From positions 1-32,936 of the forward strand of contig JAAELL010000183.1 of the NCBI GenBank assembly GCA_024226735.1: 32,936 nt of DNA, in the 5' to 3' direction. The stretch is from a bacterium. Lineage in GTDB: Bacteria > Planctomycetota > UBA1135 > GCA-002686595. This document shows positions 23,548-31,363 of the stretch, piece by piece; the first letter of the stretch is position 1, and each line of letters begins with the position of its first letter. The notes beneath the pieces were generated by a model. The model was not told the origin of the DNA and did not search any database. It worked only from the letters and a program-made list of their open reading frames with translations. Position numbers and translations under genes: made by a program.

Positions 23548-24550
23548 GAACAAGCCGATCGACCGCGTCGCGGCGGTCTACCTCGCCAGCACGAACGAAC
23601 GTCACCCCGAGCAACCGCGCAAGCGCGCACTGCCGGGTGAGCACGACCCGGGCAAGCTGCTGATGGCCTGCGGCATGGGGCACATCCCGGTCGGATCGCA
23701 GCGCTACCTCGCGCTGTGCGACGAGCTGCTGCGCACTGAGGTCGACTACTTCGAGGTCGCGCCGGAGACGACATGGCGCACGGCCGAGGACGGCACGTTC
23801 GTCCCGAACGGATACCACGCGTACTTCGCGCGGTTGAAGGAAGAGACCGAGAAGCCTCTGGTCGCCCACGGCGTCGGCTGGTCGCCAGGTACGGTGCAGC
23901 GCGACGCGGAGCGCTCGGCGCGCTGGCTGGAGCGCATCCGCACGGACCACGCGCAGTTCGGCTTCGAGTGGTACACCGATCACCTCGGTGCGACCGAGCT
24001 CGCCGGGCTCGAGCTGACCCTGCCGATGCCCCTGCCGATGACCCCCGCGATGGTGCGCGTCGTGCGCGCGAGCCTCGAGGACCTGCAGCGCATCGTGCCG
24101 CGGGTCGGGCTCGAGAACTCGGTCTTCTACTTCCACCTCGGCGACCCGCTCGACGAGCCGGCGTTCCTGGGCTCGATCCTCGACGCCCCGCGGATGCACC
24201 TCTTGCTCGACCTGCACAACGTGCACACGACGGCGGTCAACGCCGGCTTCGAGCCCGAGCGCTACCTCGAGCGACTGCCGTTCGAGCGCGTCATCGAGAT
24301 CCACGTCTCCGGTGGCTCCGAGAGCGACCCCGCGTGGCTCCCGAGCGGGCGCGTCCTGCGCCTCGACAGCCACGACGCGGCGGTTCCCGAAGAGGTCTGG
24401 CGACTGCTCGACTGGGTGCTACCGCGCTGCCCGAACGCGTGCGGCGTCACGCTGGAGCGGATGGAGGGCACCGTCGAAGAGAACGATGTCGCCGTCCTGC
24501 GCGACGAGCTGCGGCGCGCCCGGCGCGCGGTGGAGGCGGCGCGTGTCTGA
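23548..24550 (+). CDS. Divergent MNIO-family (DUF692) iron enzyme
   Basis: 334 residues from ATG 23548; no good ribosome site is seen, so the start is less certain. DUF692/MNIO landmarks in order: TEVDYFEVAPETTW (~62-75), KPLVAHGVGWSPGT (~106-119), FEWYTDHLGATE (~142-153), VGLENSVFYFHLGDPLDE (~188-205), MHLLLDLHNVHTTAVNAGF (~215-233), VIEIHVSGGS (~249-258) and a late DSHDAAVPEEVW (~273-284). Histidine, Asp, Asn and Glu ligand positions of the TIM-barrel multi-iron centre are all represented. Known members (MbnB, TglH, ChrH) modify cysteine residues in ribosomal peptides with help from a partner protein. A small partner-like gene overlaps its stop, but no Cys-containing precursor gene is visible, so the substrate is unknown. 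Confidence 0.8.
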
Positions 24551-24902
24551 CCGCGACGAACTGGCGACGTTCGAGTCCGTCCTCGCGCGAATCTTCCTCG
24601 AGCCGGACACCCAGGCCGCGCTCGAAGCAGCCGCCGCGGACGAGCGCCTGGGCGCCGACCTGCGCGCGCGGCTCGCGGCAGCCTCGCCCGAGGGCGTTCG
24701 CATCGCGGCGCTGCTCGTCGTGCGCCTGCGCTTCGAGCGCGTGCTCAACGGCTCGCAGCTCGGCGGCGAGTGGTTCGAGCGCGACCCGAAGGACTTCGCG
24801 GGCGCGTTCAAGCGCTACCACGCGGAGGTCCCTCCGACGGCAGCGACGCCGTGGGAGGAAGCCCCCCTGTTCGAGGCCTGGGCCTCCTCATACGTCGGAT
24901 AG
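24543..24902 (+). CDS. Small protein coupled to the MNIO enzyme, possible partner
   Basis: 119 residues if translation starts at GTG 24543, overlapping the MNIO stop by 8 bp (MSDRDELATFESVLARIFLE). It is helical, acidic/basic and Ala-rich, with no signal peptide and no cysteine. An opening of the type FESVLARIFLEPDTQAALEA followed by VRFERVLNGSQ resembles in layout the small helper proteins found with DUF692 enzymes, though I cannot place it in a defined family. Coupling and size suggest it presents the substrate to the MNIO enzyme (inference). Its stop is immediately followed by the G-run array of element B. Confidence 0.7.
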   Translation: MSDRDELATFESVLARIFLEPDTQAALEAAAADERLGADLRARLAAASPEGVRIAALLVVRLRFERVLNGSQLGGEWFERDPKDFAGAFKRYHAEVPPTAATPWEEAPLFEAWASSYVG

Positions 24903-25048
24903 CTCCCCCCCCGGAGCCCCCCGGAGCCCCCACGAGCCCCCCGGAGCCCCCCGGAGCCCCCCGGAGCCCCCACGAAGTCCCCACGAGTCCCCACGAGTCC
25001 CCACAAGTCCCCACAAGTCCCCACACAAGTCCCCACAAGTCCCCACGA
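24903..25048 (-). repeat. G-run tandem array (10-bp unit) of composite element B
   Basis: Read on the minus strand, about fourteen units of about 10 bp follow one another, drifting from GTGGGGACTT near the hairpins to GGGGGGCTCC far from them. Every unit has four to six G in a row, with a period near one helical turn. It fills the gap to the convergent MNIO-partner stop. As in element A, the G-rich strand is the transcript strand of the gene that carries the hairpins. Confidence 0.9.
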
Positions 25049-25055
25049 CCACGCT

Positions 25056-25075
25056 GGCACGGCGTCAGCCGTGGC
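25056..25075 (-). repeat. Composite element B, hairpin 3 (TGAC loop)
   Basis: On the minus strand GCCACGGC-TGAC-GCCGTGCC: six perfect pairs (CACGGC/GCCGTG), a mismatch, and an outer G-C pair. The loop TGAC and the position between hairpin 2 and the G-run array match element A. One pair is swapped relative to A. Confidence 0.8.
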
Positions 25076-25088
25076 GCCATAAACACCC

Positions 25089-25105
25089 CGACACCGAAGG
25101 TGTCG
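25089..25105 (-). repeat. Composite element B, hairpin 2 (3-nt loop)
   Basis: On the minus strand CGACACC, loop TTC, GGTGTCG: a perfect 7-bp stem directly after hairpin 1. Element A has CGACCCC-TCC-GGGGTCG, a compensatory change at one pair. Confidence 0.85.
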
Positions 25106-25150
25106 TAGATCTTTGGCCGGGGATCCGCAGGATCCCCGGCCAAAGATCTA
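25106..25150 (-). repeat. Composite element B, hairpin 1, containing the TAG stop codon
   Basis: Arms 25106-25126 and 25130-25150 are perfect 21-bp reverse complements around a 3-nt loop (TGC on the minus strand). On the minus strand the 5' arm begins TAGATCTTTGGCCGGGG, and its first three bases are the stop codon of the gene ending here. Element A's 5' arm begins TAGTTCTTTTGGG, so TAG-N-TCTTT-N-GG is common to both. Confidence 0.93.
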
Positions 25151-26971
25151 ATGCCTCCCGCTCGACACGATCCACTGGAGGAACTGCCGCTCGAGCGTCT
25201 CCGCGACGGGGACGCCGGCGTCCGGCGACCACGAAAGCGGCACTCCGTACACGCGCTCGAAGGCCTCGTTCATCTGCGCGCTCAAGTCGTAGGCCGGTGC
25301 GCCGGGCTTCTGGTACTCGGCCACGACCTCGGCGAGCTCGCGGAAGAGCGTCGCGTGCGCCTCGAGCGCCGTCTTCTCCGCCACGAGGCCAGCGCTCGGC
25401 TCGTAGTCGGATAGCAGCCAGCGGTAGAAGGCGATCTCGTAGGCGCGCAGGAAGCCGACGTAGTCGCGCCGGAAGCCGTCGCGCAGCTTGAGCCGCTTCT
25501 CCTTGTCGCGCGGCTTCTCGCGCGTCGGCCCTGTCTCCTGGGGCAACACGCGCGAGCCGTCGCGGGCGAGGAACGGGTTCGAGACGACGTGACCCTTGCC
25601 GCGCTTGCTGCCCTCGGTCTTGAGCTCGAGCTTGGCGACCAGCCCGCTGCCCTTCTTCCCCTCGTCGAAGTCGACGTTGTCGAGCAGGTCGACGAGGAAG
25701 TCGCGGTCCTTGTTCGCGCGCTTGCGCCAGCGGCTGGTCTCGGCGCCGACCTTGCCGAGTGAACCGCCGTTCGAGTTGCCACCGGCGATGAACTGCGAAC
25801 GCGCGTTCGTGCGGTTGGCGACGTCCCCCTCGTCGCGCACCTCGTTCTTGCCGTACATATAGGTCACGAAGAACTTGCGGGTCCCGGCGAAGAGCGCGCC
25901 CATCACGCGCTGCGCGCGCTTCAGCTCCGGCGAGGTCTGTGCATCGTTGCTGACGTAGGTTGGCCCGTAGTAGTACTCGAGCAGCATCGTCGCGGCGTAC
26001 TGCACCGCGTGCTGCAGGACGACCCCGTCCTCGGTGTCGATGTCGGACATGTACTTGCCGCCGTACAGGTCCTTCTCGGCGCCCTCCTCGGCGTAGCGGA
26101 ACGAGATCGCCTGGATGCCGTTCAGGTGGAACTGCGTGTACTGCCAGATGCCCGGGTGCCACGAGTCGTCGGGCACCTCACGCGCGCGGGCCGCGTACAG
26201 GGCGAAGCCGACGATGTCGCCGCGGGTCGGGCACAAGACGATCGACATCGGGTCGCGCTCGTGGACCGTGACGCCTTCCCAGTACGATCCCGAACGCATG
26301 GCCTTGTGGAACGTCTCCGCGGCGGTGCGGGCCGCGTCGCCCTCGGCGGTGATGAGCGAGAACAGATCGATCGAGGACTGCGGCACGACCTCTTTCTTGG
26401 CCTTGGCCTTCCACGCGCGCTTCTCGTCCGAGAGAGCTTCCTTGATCGCCTTCTGCGAGGCCTTGGCCTCCCAGCCGACTCCGACCCACTCGCGCATCCC
26501 CTCGAACCCGGGCAGCACGGCGTCGGCCGCGGCCGGGTCGATCACCTTGCCCGGTTCCGCCTGCCCGACCAGCTCGACCCAGCGCAGCTGCAGGTCGAGC
26601 AACGCGAGACCGACCTTGGACAATTCGTGCGCCGCGTCATCGGCGTTGGGCTTGCCGCGGTAGGTCTTGGTCTTCTTCTTGCGCCCCGCCATGTCGACGA
26701 AGCCGCGCTTGGGATAGTGGATGCGGAAGACCCCTACGTCGACGTGGACGTAGGCGAGCTCGAGGAACTCCTCCAGCGTTACAGCAGACGGCTCGCGCCC
26801 CGCGAGCTGGGCGTCGGAGAGATGGGAGCGGACGAAATCGTCGGCCAGCGCGCCGTAGTCGGGCTCATCGTCCAAGCCGGTCGCGACGACGGGTGCGGCG
26901 AGCAGCAGCAGGGTCGCGAGGCCGCGCGTACCGGTGGCGACAAGTCTCTCGCACGTGCATGACGTGGACAT
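25148..26971 (-). CDS. Exported protein of unknown function, stop codon in element B
   Basis: 607 residues from ATG 26971 with GAGAGAGAA upstream; a longer frame to 27148 would put 59 odd residues before the signal peptide (LVATGTRGLATLLLLAAPVVATG, about 10-32). Residues ~95-210 are Lys-rich with predicted helices (GRKKKTKTYRGK, KASQKAIKEALSDEKRAWKAKAKKE). Later blocks include WQYTQFHLNGIQAISFRYAEEGAE, LLEYYYGPTYVSNDAQTSPELKRAQRVMGALF and EKRLKLRDGFRRDYVGFLRAYEIAFYRWL. I recognise no catalytic motif or named domain. It could be a structural or scaffold protein of the periplasm. Its only distinctive context is the 3' composite element that supplies its stop codon. Confidence 0.8.
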   Translation of the reverse strand: MSTSCTCERLVATGTRGLATLLLLAAPVVATGLDDEPDYGALADDFVRSHLSDAQLAGREPSAVTLEEFLELAYVHVDVGVFRIHYPKRGFVDMAGRKKKTKTYRGKPNADDAAHELSKVGLALLDLQLRWVELVGQAEPGKVIDPAAADAVLPGFEGMREWVGVGWEAKASQKAIKEALSDEKRAWKAKAKKEVVPQSSIDLFSLITAEGDAARTAAETFHKAMRSGSYWEGVTVHERDPMSIVLCPTRGDIVGFALYAARAREVPDDSWHPGIWQYTQFHLNGIQAISFRYAEEGAEKDLYGGKYMSDIDTEDGVVLQHAVQYAATMLLEYYYGPTYVSNDAQTSPELKRAQRVMGALFAGTRKFFVTYMYGKNEVRDEGDVANRTNARSQFIAGGNSNGGSLGKVGAETSRWRKRANKDRDFLVDLLDNVDFDEGKKGSGLVAKLELKTEGSKRGKGHVVSNPFLARDGSRVLPQETGPTREKPRDKEKRLKLRDGFRRDYVGFLRAYEIAFYRWLLSDYEPSAGLVAEKTALEAHATLFRELAEVVAEYQKPGAPAYDLSAQMNEAFERVYGVPLSWSPDAGVPVAETLERQFLQWIVSSGRH

Positions 26972-27203
26972 GGGTTCTCTCTCGTCGAATCGAGGCGTCG
27001 GTCGGCAGATTGCCGAGCATCCCCTCATCGGATGGATTCGGCTCCCGCCTAACACCCAGAGACGATCAAGTTTCGGAGCCATTCGCCGCGATTCCCAGAC
27101 AAGTGGCGACTGGCCATTTGTTACGCGCCGGCGACGCGATGCGTACAAGCTACGAACGCAACAAGCTCAGTCGGCGAACGTCACGCTGAGGCCGTTCGTC
27201 GCC
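26972..27203. other. Intergenic region upstream of the exported unknown protein
   Basis: 232 bp, less GC-rich in parts than the neighbouring genes. It should hold the promoter of the minus-strand gene starting at 26971, but no strong -35/-10 pair is visible. At 27186-27207 CTGAGGC and GCCTCAG form a hairpin with an 8-nt loop that includes the stop codon of the pterin dehydratase gene; no T-run follows. Confidence 0.4.
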
Positions 27204-27539
27204 TCAGGCGCGGGAAGCGAGTGCGTCGACCTTGCGCGCGAGCACGAAGTCGTTGACCGAGAGTCCACCGATCGCGTGCGTCGTCAGGGTCAGCTGCACG
27301 TTGCGGTAGCCGCTGATCAGGATGTCGGGATGGTGGCCCTGCTCCTCGGCCAGCATTCCGACGCGGTTGACCCACTTGAGGGCTGCTCGGAAGTCGCCGA
27401 GAACGTAGCGGCGCACGATCGGGTCACCGTCGCGCTCCCACCCGTCGAGGCCCGCGAGGTATCCGGTGATCGCCGCCTCGGCGAGGGGCGGCGTGTCTCG
27501 CGTGCACGGCGCGCAGCGCCCGGGCAGCTCCCCACTCAC
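27204..27539 (-). CDS. Pterin-4a-carbinolamine dehydratase
   Basis: 111 residues, normal for the family, starting at GTG 27539, which overlaps the upstream TGA as GTGA (coupled translation). The family pattern is complete: EEQGHHPDI (active-site HHP near residues 70-72), Tyr in SGYRNV, His in LTTHAIGG and Asp in SVNDF. The enzyme dehydrates 4a-hydroxytetrahydrobiopterin to recycle pterin cofactor for aromatic amino-acid hydroxylases; bacterial homologues without such a hydroxylase also occur, in roles linked to molybdopterin. The N-terminal ~18 residues include CAPC, unusual for the family and perhaps not conserved. Its partner upstream is an HD protein. Confidence 0.92.
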   Translation of the reverse strand: MSGELPGRCAPCTRDTPPLAEAAITGYLAGLDGWERDGDPIVRRYVLGDFRAALKWVNRVGMLAEEQGHHPDILISGYRNVQLTLTTHAIGGLSVNDFVLARKVDALASRA

Positions 27540-28105
27540 GCGCCGCGTCCCTCGATCCCGAGCTCGGCGGCGTGGGGCTTGAGCGCCTCGATGATGAACG
27601 TGATGTGCTGGCCGAGCTCGGTCGCGAGCAGCTCGGCGCCCGCGGTCACTTCCGTGCGCTCGACCTTGGCGGCGAAGGCCTTGTCCTTCAGCTTCTTCTT
27701 GACGCTCTTGGGAGTCAGCGTCGACACGCCCTCGGGACGCACGAGACAGCACGCGCCGATGAAGCCCGTCAGCTCGTCGCACGCGAGCAGCGCCTTGTCG
27801 AGCGGCGTGTCGTACGATACGCCCCACTTGGTGTAGTGGGCCGACACCGCGTGCGCGATCTCGTCCTCGCTGCGCTCGCGCAGCCAGGCGACGATCTTGT
27901 TCGGGTGCTCCTCCGGCCATTTCTCGTAGTCGGCGTCGTGCAGCATCCCGGCGATGCCCCAGGCGTCCTCGTCCTCGGCGCCGCGCCCGTACTCGTGCGC
28001 AGCGGCGCGCATGACGATCTCGACCGCACGCGCGTGCTTGCGCAGGGAATCGGTCTCGGTCCATTCGCACAGATGGGACCAGGCTTCGTCGCGTGTGAGG
28101 GGCAT
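27536..28105 (-). CDS. HD-domain phosphohydrolase-like protein
   Basis: 189 residues from ATG 28105 (MPLTRDEAWSHLCEW); the upstream ATG at 28153 would add a Pro-rich stretch and is less likely. The HD motif is present as KHARAVE (His24) and MLHDADYEKWP (His56-Asp57), followed by HAVSAHYTKWGV (~86). Such small HD proteins hydrolyse phosphate from nucleotides or related molecules; the exact substrate is unknown. The stop overlaps the start of the pterin dehydratase by GTGA, so the two form one operon. It is divergent from the metallopeptidase-like gene, 83 bp away. Confidence 0.88.
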   Translation of the reverse strand: MPLTRDEAWSHLCEWTETDSLRKHARAVEIVMRAAAHEYGRGAEDEDAWGIAGMLHDADYEKWPEEHPNKIVAWLRERSEDEIAHAVSAHYTKWGVSYDTPLDKALLACDELTGFIGACCLVRPEGVSTLTPKSVKKKLKDKAFAAKVERTEVTAGAELLATELGQHITFIIEALKPHAAELGIEGRGA

Positions 28106-28188
28106 GGCAGGGACATGGCAGGGGGGGTCGGGGTCTTCGGGAACGGCGGCCATCGTAGACGAAGCCGGGCTTGGGGTAGAGTCACGCT

Positions 28189-28887
28189 ATGCGCTTCTCA
28201 ACGATCCTCGCCTCGCTGCTCACCGCGCTGTGCCTCGCCGCCGGCCGCGCCCCGTCCGAACACGCCACGCGCTCGATCGAGGGCTGGACGGTCGAGGTCG
28301 ACACGAGCCTGCTCGAGGGCGAACACTCGGAGCTCGGTGCGCGAGCGCTGAAGGTCCTCGCCGCGGAGCTGTTCGAGATCGCGACCGTCCTGCCCGCCGA
28401 CAAGGTCGCCGCACTGCGCAAACTGCGTGTGCGCGTCGACCGCGACCATCCCCTCGGCGGCCTGCAGTACCACCCCGACGAGGACTGGCTCGTCAACCAC
28501 GGTCACGACCCGAAGCTCGTGAAGACGGTGCACATGCCGAACGTCACGCGCTTTCTCGAGTTGATCGAGAGCAACTGGCAGCCGTACGTGATGCTGCACG
28601 AGCTGGCGCACGCCTACCACGACCAGGTGCTCGGATTCGACGACGAGCGCATCCGCGCCGCGCACCGGCGCGCCGCCGAATCGAAGCAGTACGACTCGGT
28701 CCTTCACATCCGCGGGAAAGAGCGCGAACACTACGCTCTGACCGACCACAAGGAGTTCTTCGCCGAGATGACCGAGGCCTACTTCGGAACGAACGACTTC
28801 CATCCGTTCGTACGCGCGGAGCTCGAGCGTGTGGACCCCAAGACCTACGCCTTGCTGCAGGAGATCTGGGGCGAGCTGCCCGAGTGA
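28189..28887 (+). CDS. Secreted ATLF-like zinc metallopeptidase
   Basis: 232 residues with a signal peptide (MRFSTILASLLTALCLAAGRA). The zinc site HELAHAYHD is at 137-145 and a later EFFAEMTEAYFG at 189-200 gives the third ligand region (Glu193), with DFHPF and the ending IWGELP following. The combination resembles the anthrax-lethal-factor-like (ATLF) / Pro-Pro endopeptidase fold found in many planctomycete exported proteins. Substrate unknown. The stop TGA is directly followed by the TCA of the reverse-strand remnant at 28888, giving a TGATCA junction with no intervening base. Confidence 0.88.
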   Translation: MRFSTILASLLTALCLAAGRAPSEHATRSIEGWTVEVDTSLLEGEHSELGARALKVLAAELFEIATVLPADKVAALRKLRVRVDRDHPLGGLQYHPDEDWLVNHGHDPKLVKTVHMPNVTRFLELIESNWQPYVMLHELAHAYHDQVLGFDDERIRAAHRRAAESKQYDSVLHIRGKEREHYALTDHKEFFAEMTEAYFGTNDFHPFVRAELERVDPKTYALLQEIWGELPE

Positions 28888-29190
28888 TCAGAACATGACG
28901 CTGACGGCGTCGGTGAAGTTGTTCGTGCCACCGACGTCGCGATACCAGCATTGAAAGTGCCAGGTGTCGCCGGGAAGGATCGTCGCCGGCGGGTTGACCG
29001 GGACGGCACTGACGTCGATCTCGATGCCGTCGAACGGGCCACGAATGATGTCGGCAGGCCGATCGAACCGACCGATGTTGCCCGAGACGCAGACGAAGCC
29101 CGCGCTGCCGGGCGGTTGCAAGAAGCCGATCGACTGACTCGCCAGAAAGTAGCCCGGCTGACCCGGTGGCAGCTTGGTTGCCTCGACACA
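28888..29190 (-). pseudogene. Orphan C-terminal module of a secreted protein (remnant 2)
   Basis: The frame runs from just after an in-frame TAG (29191-29193) to a TGA at 28888-28890, about 100 residues. The part from LPPGQPGYFLASQS through PPGSAGFVCVSGNIGRF, LPGDTWHFQCWYRD and NFTDAVSVMF matches the final ~95 residues of the secreted paralogs at 1-3310. There is no signal peptide and no upstream portion: ilvE ends 38 bp away on the same strand. A TTG at 29121 could start a 77-residue piece, but this looks like a decayed 3' end of a larger gene. Confidence 0.7.
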
Positions 29191-29228
29191 CTACCAGTCG
29201 CGACCGAATACCGTCCGTCCTACCGGCG

Positions 29229-30143
29229 CTACACGATCGTCAGCCACCCGTGCCGGTCCTCCGCCTCGCCGCGCACGATCCCGAAGAACTCGTTCTGCAG
29301 CGAGCGCGTCAGCTCACCGACCTTGCCATCGCCGACGATGCGCTTGTCGACGCTCTTGACCGGGGTGATCTCCGCGGCGGTACCCGTCAGGAAGATCTCG
29401 TCGGCGTAGTACAGCATCTCGCGTGCGAAGCGCTGCTCCTTCACGACGACGCCGCGGTCGGTCAGAAGCTGCATCGCGATCCCGCGCGTGATGCCCGGCA
29501 GGATCGAGGCGCTGACCGGGGTCGTGTACACGTCACCCTGGTAGGTGAGGAAGATGTTCTCGCCGCTGCCTTCGCTGACGAAGCCGTCGATGTCGAGGAC
29601 GATGCCTTCCTGGTAGCCGTTCGCAAGCGCCTCGGCGACGACGAGCGACGAGTTGACGTAGTTGCCGGTCACCTTCGCCATCGCCGGGTGTGTGTTCGGC
29701 GCCATGCGGCGCCAGGAGCTGACCCCGACGTCGATGCCGTTCTCGATCGCTTCGTTGCCGTGGAGGGAGCCCCACGGGAAGCTGGCGATGATCAGCTCGG
29801 TCGGGTTGTTGTTGGGCATGACGCCCAGCTCGCCGTAGCCGCGGAACGCCAGCGGGCGGATGTAGCACGAGTCGTGGCCGTTGGCGCGCACGGTCTCGAC
29901 GATCGCGTCGCGGATCTCGGCCTTGTCCCAGGCGATCTGCAGCTCGATCACCTTGCACGAGAGGAAGAGCCGATCGACGTGCTCCTCGAGGGCGAGGATC
30001 GCCGGCCCGCGCGCCGTGGGGTAGGCGCGGATGCCCTCGAAGACGCCCGAGCCGTAGTGCAGGGCGTGGGTCAGGACGTGGACCTTGGCCTCGTGCCAGG
30101 GCACGAGCTCACCGTTGAACCAGATAGACTTCGATTCTTGCAT
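29229..30143 (-). CDS. ilvE: Branched-chain amino acid aminotransferase
   Basis: 304 residues, usual for IlvE. It transfers the amino group from glutamate to the 2-oxo acids of Leu, Ile and Val, using PLP, in the cytoplasm. Class IV aminotransferase marks: IWFNGELVPWHEAKVHVLTH at the start, HYGSGVFEGIRAY (~29-41), IRPLAFRGYGELGV (~95-108), the PLP lysine Lys157 in AMAKVTGNY, the DGFVSEGSGENIF block (~186-198) and ILPGITRGI. No neighbouring ilv/leu genes are present. It is divergent from the first SGNH-like gene, with 51 bp between starts. Confidence 0.97.
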   Translation of the reverse strand: MQESKSIWFNGELVPWHEAKVHVLTHALHYGSGVFEGIRAYPTARGPAILALEEHVDRLFLSCKVIELQIAWDKAEIRDAIVETVRANGHDSCYIRPLAFRGYGELGVMPNNNPTELIIASFPWGSLHGNEAIENGIDVGVSSWRRMAPNTHPAMAKVTGNYVNSSLVVAEALANGYQEGIVLDIDGFVSEGSGENIFLTYQGDVYTTPVSASILPGITRGIAMQLLTDRGVVVKEQRFAREMLYYADEIFLTGTAAEITPVKSVDKRIVGDGKVGELTRSLQNEFFGIVRGEAEDRHGWLTIV

Positions 30144-30194
30144 GGGCGCGCAGAGGATAGCCGGTCCCCAGGCGCCGAGCTATGCTCCCCCGGG

Positions 30195-31346
30195 ATGAGC
30201 GACGATTCGCAAAGCGGCGCGGCAGGACCTCGCGGACTCCGCCGCGTCCTGCGCATTCTCCTCTGGCAGCTCCTGATCCTGGTCGCCTTGGTGGAGCTGG
30301 TCCCACGTGTCATCCCCGTGCCGGGGCTGCGGAGCGCGGATCTCAAACCGGCCTTCATCGATTCTGAACGGAACCGCCGGCTCGAGCCTCACCCCTATCT
30401 GGTCGGAGCCCCCAAGCCGCACTGGACCTCGACCGCCAAGCAGAAGCAGGCGTCGCACAACAGCTTCGGCCTGCGTGGCGCGGAAGTCACGCTCGAGAAA
30501 CCCGCGGGTACCCGGCGCATCGTCTGCCTCGGCGGATCGAGCACGTACGGAAACGGCCCGACGAAGGACGAGGCGACCTGGCCCGCACGCCTCGAGAGCA
30601 AGCTGAACCACCTCCGCAGCGGCGTGCCCGTCCAGGTCATCAACGCCGGCGCGCCCTCCTGGTCGACGTTCGAGAGCCTGATCAACCTCGGCACGCGCAT
30701 GGTCGCGTTCGAGCCGGACCTCGTCCTCGTCTACCACGCGACCAACGACGTCACGCCCGCACTGTGGCCCGGGGCGCGCTTCGACAACCTGCACTTCCGC
30801 AGGACGTGGCCGACGGTGCGGCCTTCGCCGGTCGAGCCCTACCTCGAGCGCAGCATGATCTACCTGATCTGGCGCAAGTACGGCACGAGCTACCTGACCG
30901 AGCGCGCGGACCTGGGCTTCTACGGGATCCGCGACTACCGCGCCGACTACACCGATCCGTTCGGCGACGGCCCGTTCCCGCGCACTGGCTTCGAGGGCTT
31001 CGAGCGCAACTTGCGCAGCATCGTCGCCACCGCGCGTGCCCACGGCGCACGGGTCCTCCTGATCACGCAGGCGAACTGGGCGACGGACGACGACAACTTC
31101 ATCACGGGCAAGAACCGCCACCGCGCGATCGGTGAGATGACCGAGATCACCAAGGCGCTCGCCGCGGAGCTCGACGTCGCCCTGCTCGACGCCAAGCCCC
31201 AGCTCGAGGAGCGGGCCCGCAGCCAGATGGCCGAACGGGACAAGCAGAACGTGTTCACCAACGGCGTGCACCTGCGCGATCCGGGGGCGAACTTCCTCGC
31301 GACTTTGATCGCGGACTTCGTCCTGTCGGAGAACTTGCTCCCCTGA
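30195..31346 (+). CDS. Membrane-anchored SGNH/GDSL hydrolase-like protein 1
   Basis: 383 residues. One N-terminal membrane segment (ILLWQLLILVALVELVPRV, about 21-39) is followed by a soluble domain. SGNH landmarks: GGSSTYGNG (113-121) with the nucleophile Ser, VINAGAPSWSTFESL (~148-162, block II), a Y-ATNDV (~188-194, block III Asn) and NGVHLRDPG (~355-363, carrying the last His). Such proteins de-acylate or acylate carbohydrates; the acceptor is unknown. It is a clear paralog of the protein at 31645-32775 (same block order and similar spacing), and the two flank a small conserved gene in a tight operon (17 and 5 bp gaps). Confidence 0.88.
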   Translation: MSDDSQSGAAGPRGLRRVLRILLWQLLILVALVELVPRVIPVPGLRSADLKPAFIDSERNRRLEPHPYLVGAPKPHWTSTAKQKQASHNSFGLRGAEVTLEKPAGTRRIVCLGGSSTYGNGPTKDEATWPARLESKLNHLRSGVPVQVINAGAPSWSTFESLINLGTRMVAFEPDLVLVYHATNDVTPALWPGARFDNLHFRRTWPTVRPSPVEPYLERSMIYLIWRKYGTSYLTERADLGFYGIRDYRADYTDPFGDGPFPRTGFEGFERNLRSIVATARAHGARVLLITQANWATDDDNFITGKNRHRAIGEMTEITKALAAELDVALLDAKPQLEERARSQMAERDKQNVFTNGVHLRDPGANFLATLIADFVLSENLLP

Positions 31347-31363
31347 GGTAAGATGTTCCGCCC

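Noticed and set aside
24903..25048. CRISPR-like array
   Set aside because: The units are 10 bp and contiguous, with no unique spacers and no cas gene nearby. It is a simple tandem repeat.
24808..25143. Minus-strand frame through element B and the G-run array
   Set aside because: It starts inside hairpin 1 and runs through the array into the antisense of the MNIO partner. A shadow frame, though its APRLT peptide also appears in the frame through element A, reflecting the shared DNA element.
29166..30194. Long plus-strand extension in front of the first SGNH-like gene
   Set aside because: It is antisense to ilvE. The real start is ATG 30195, just before the membrane segment.
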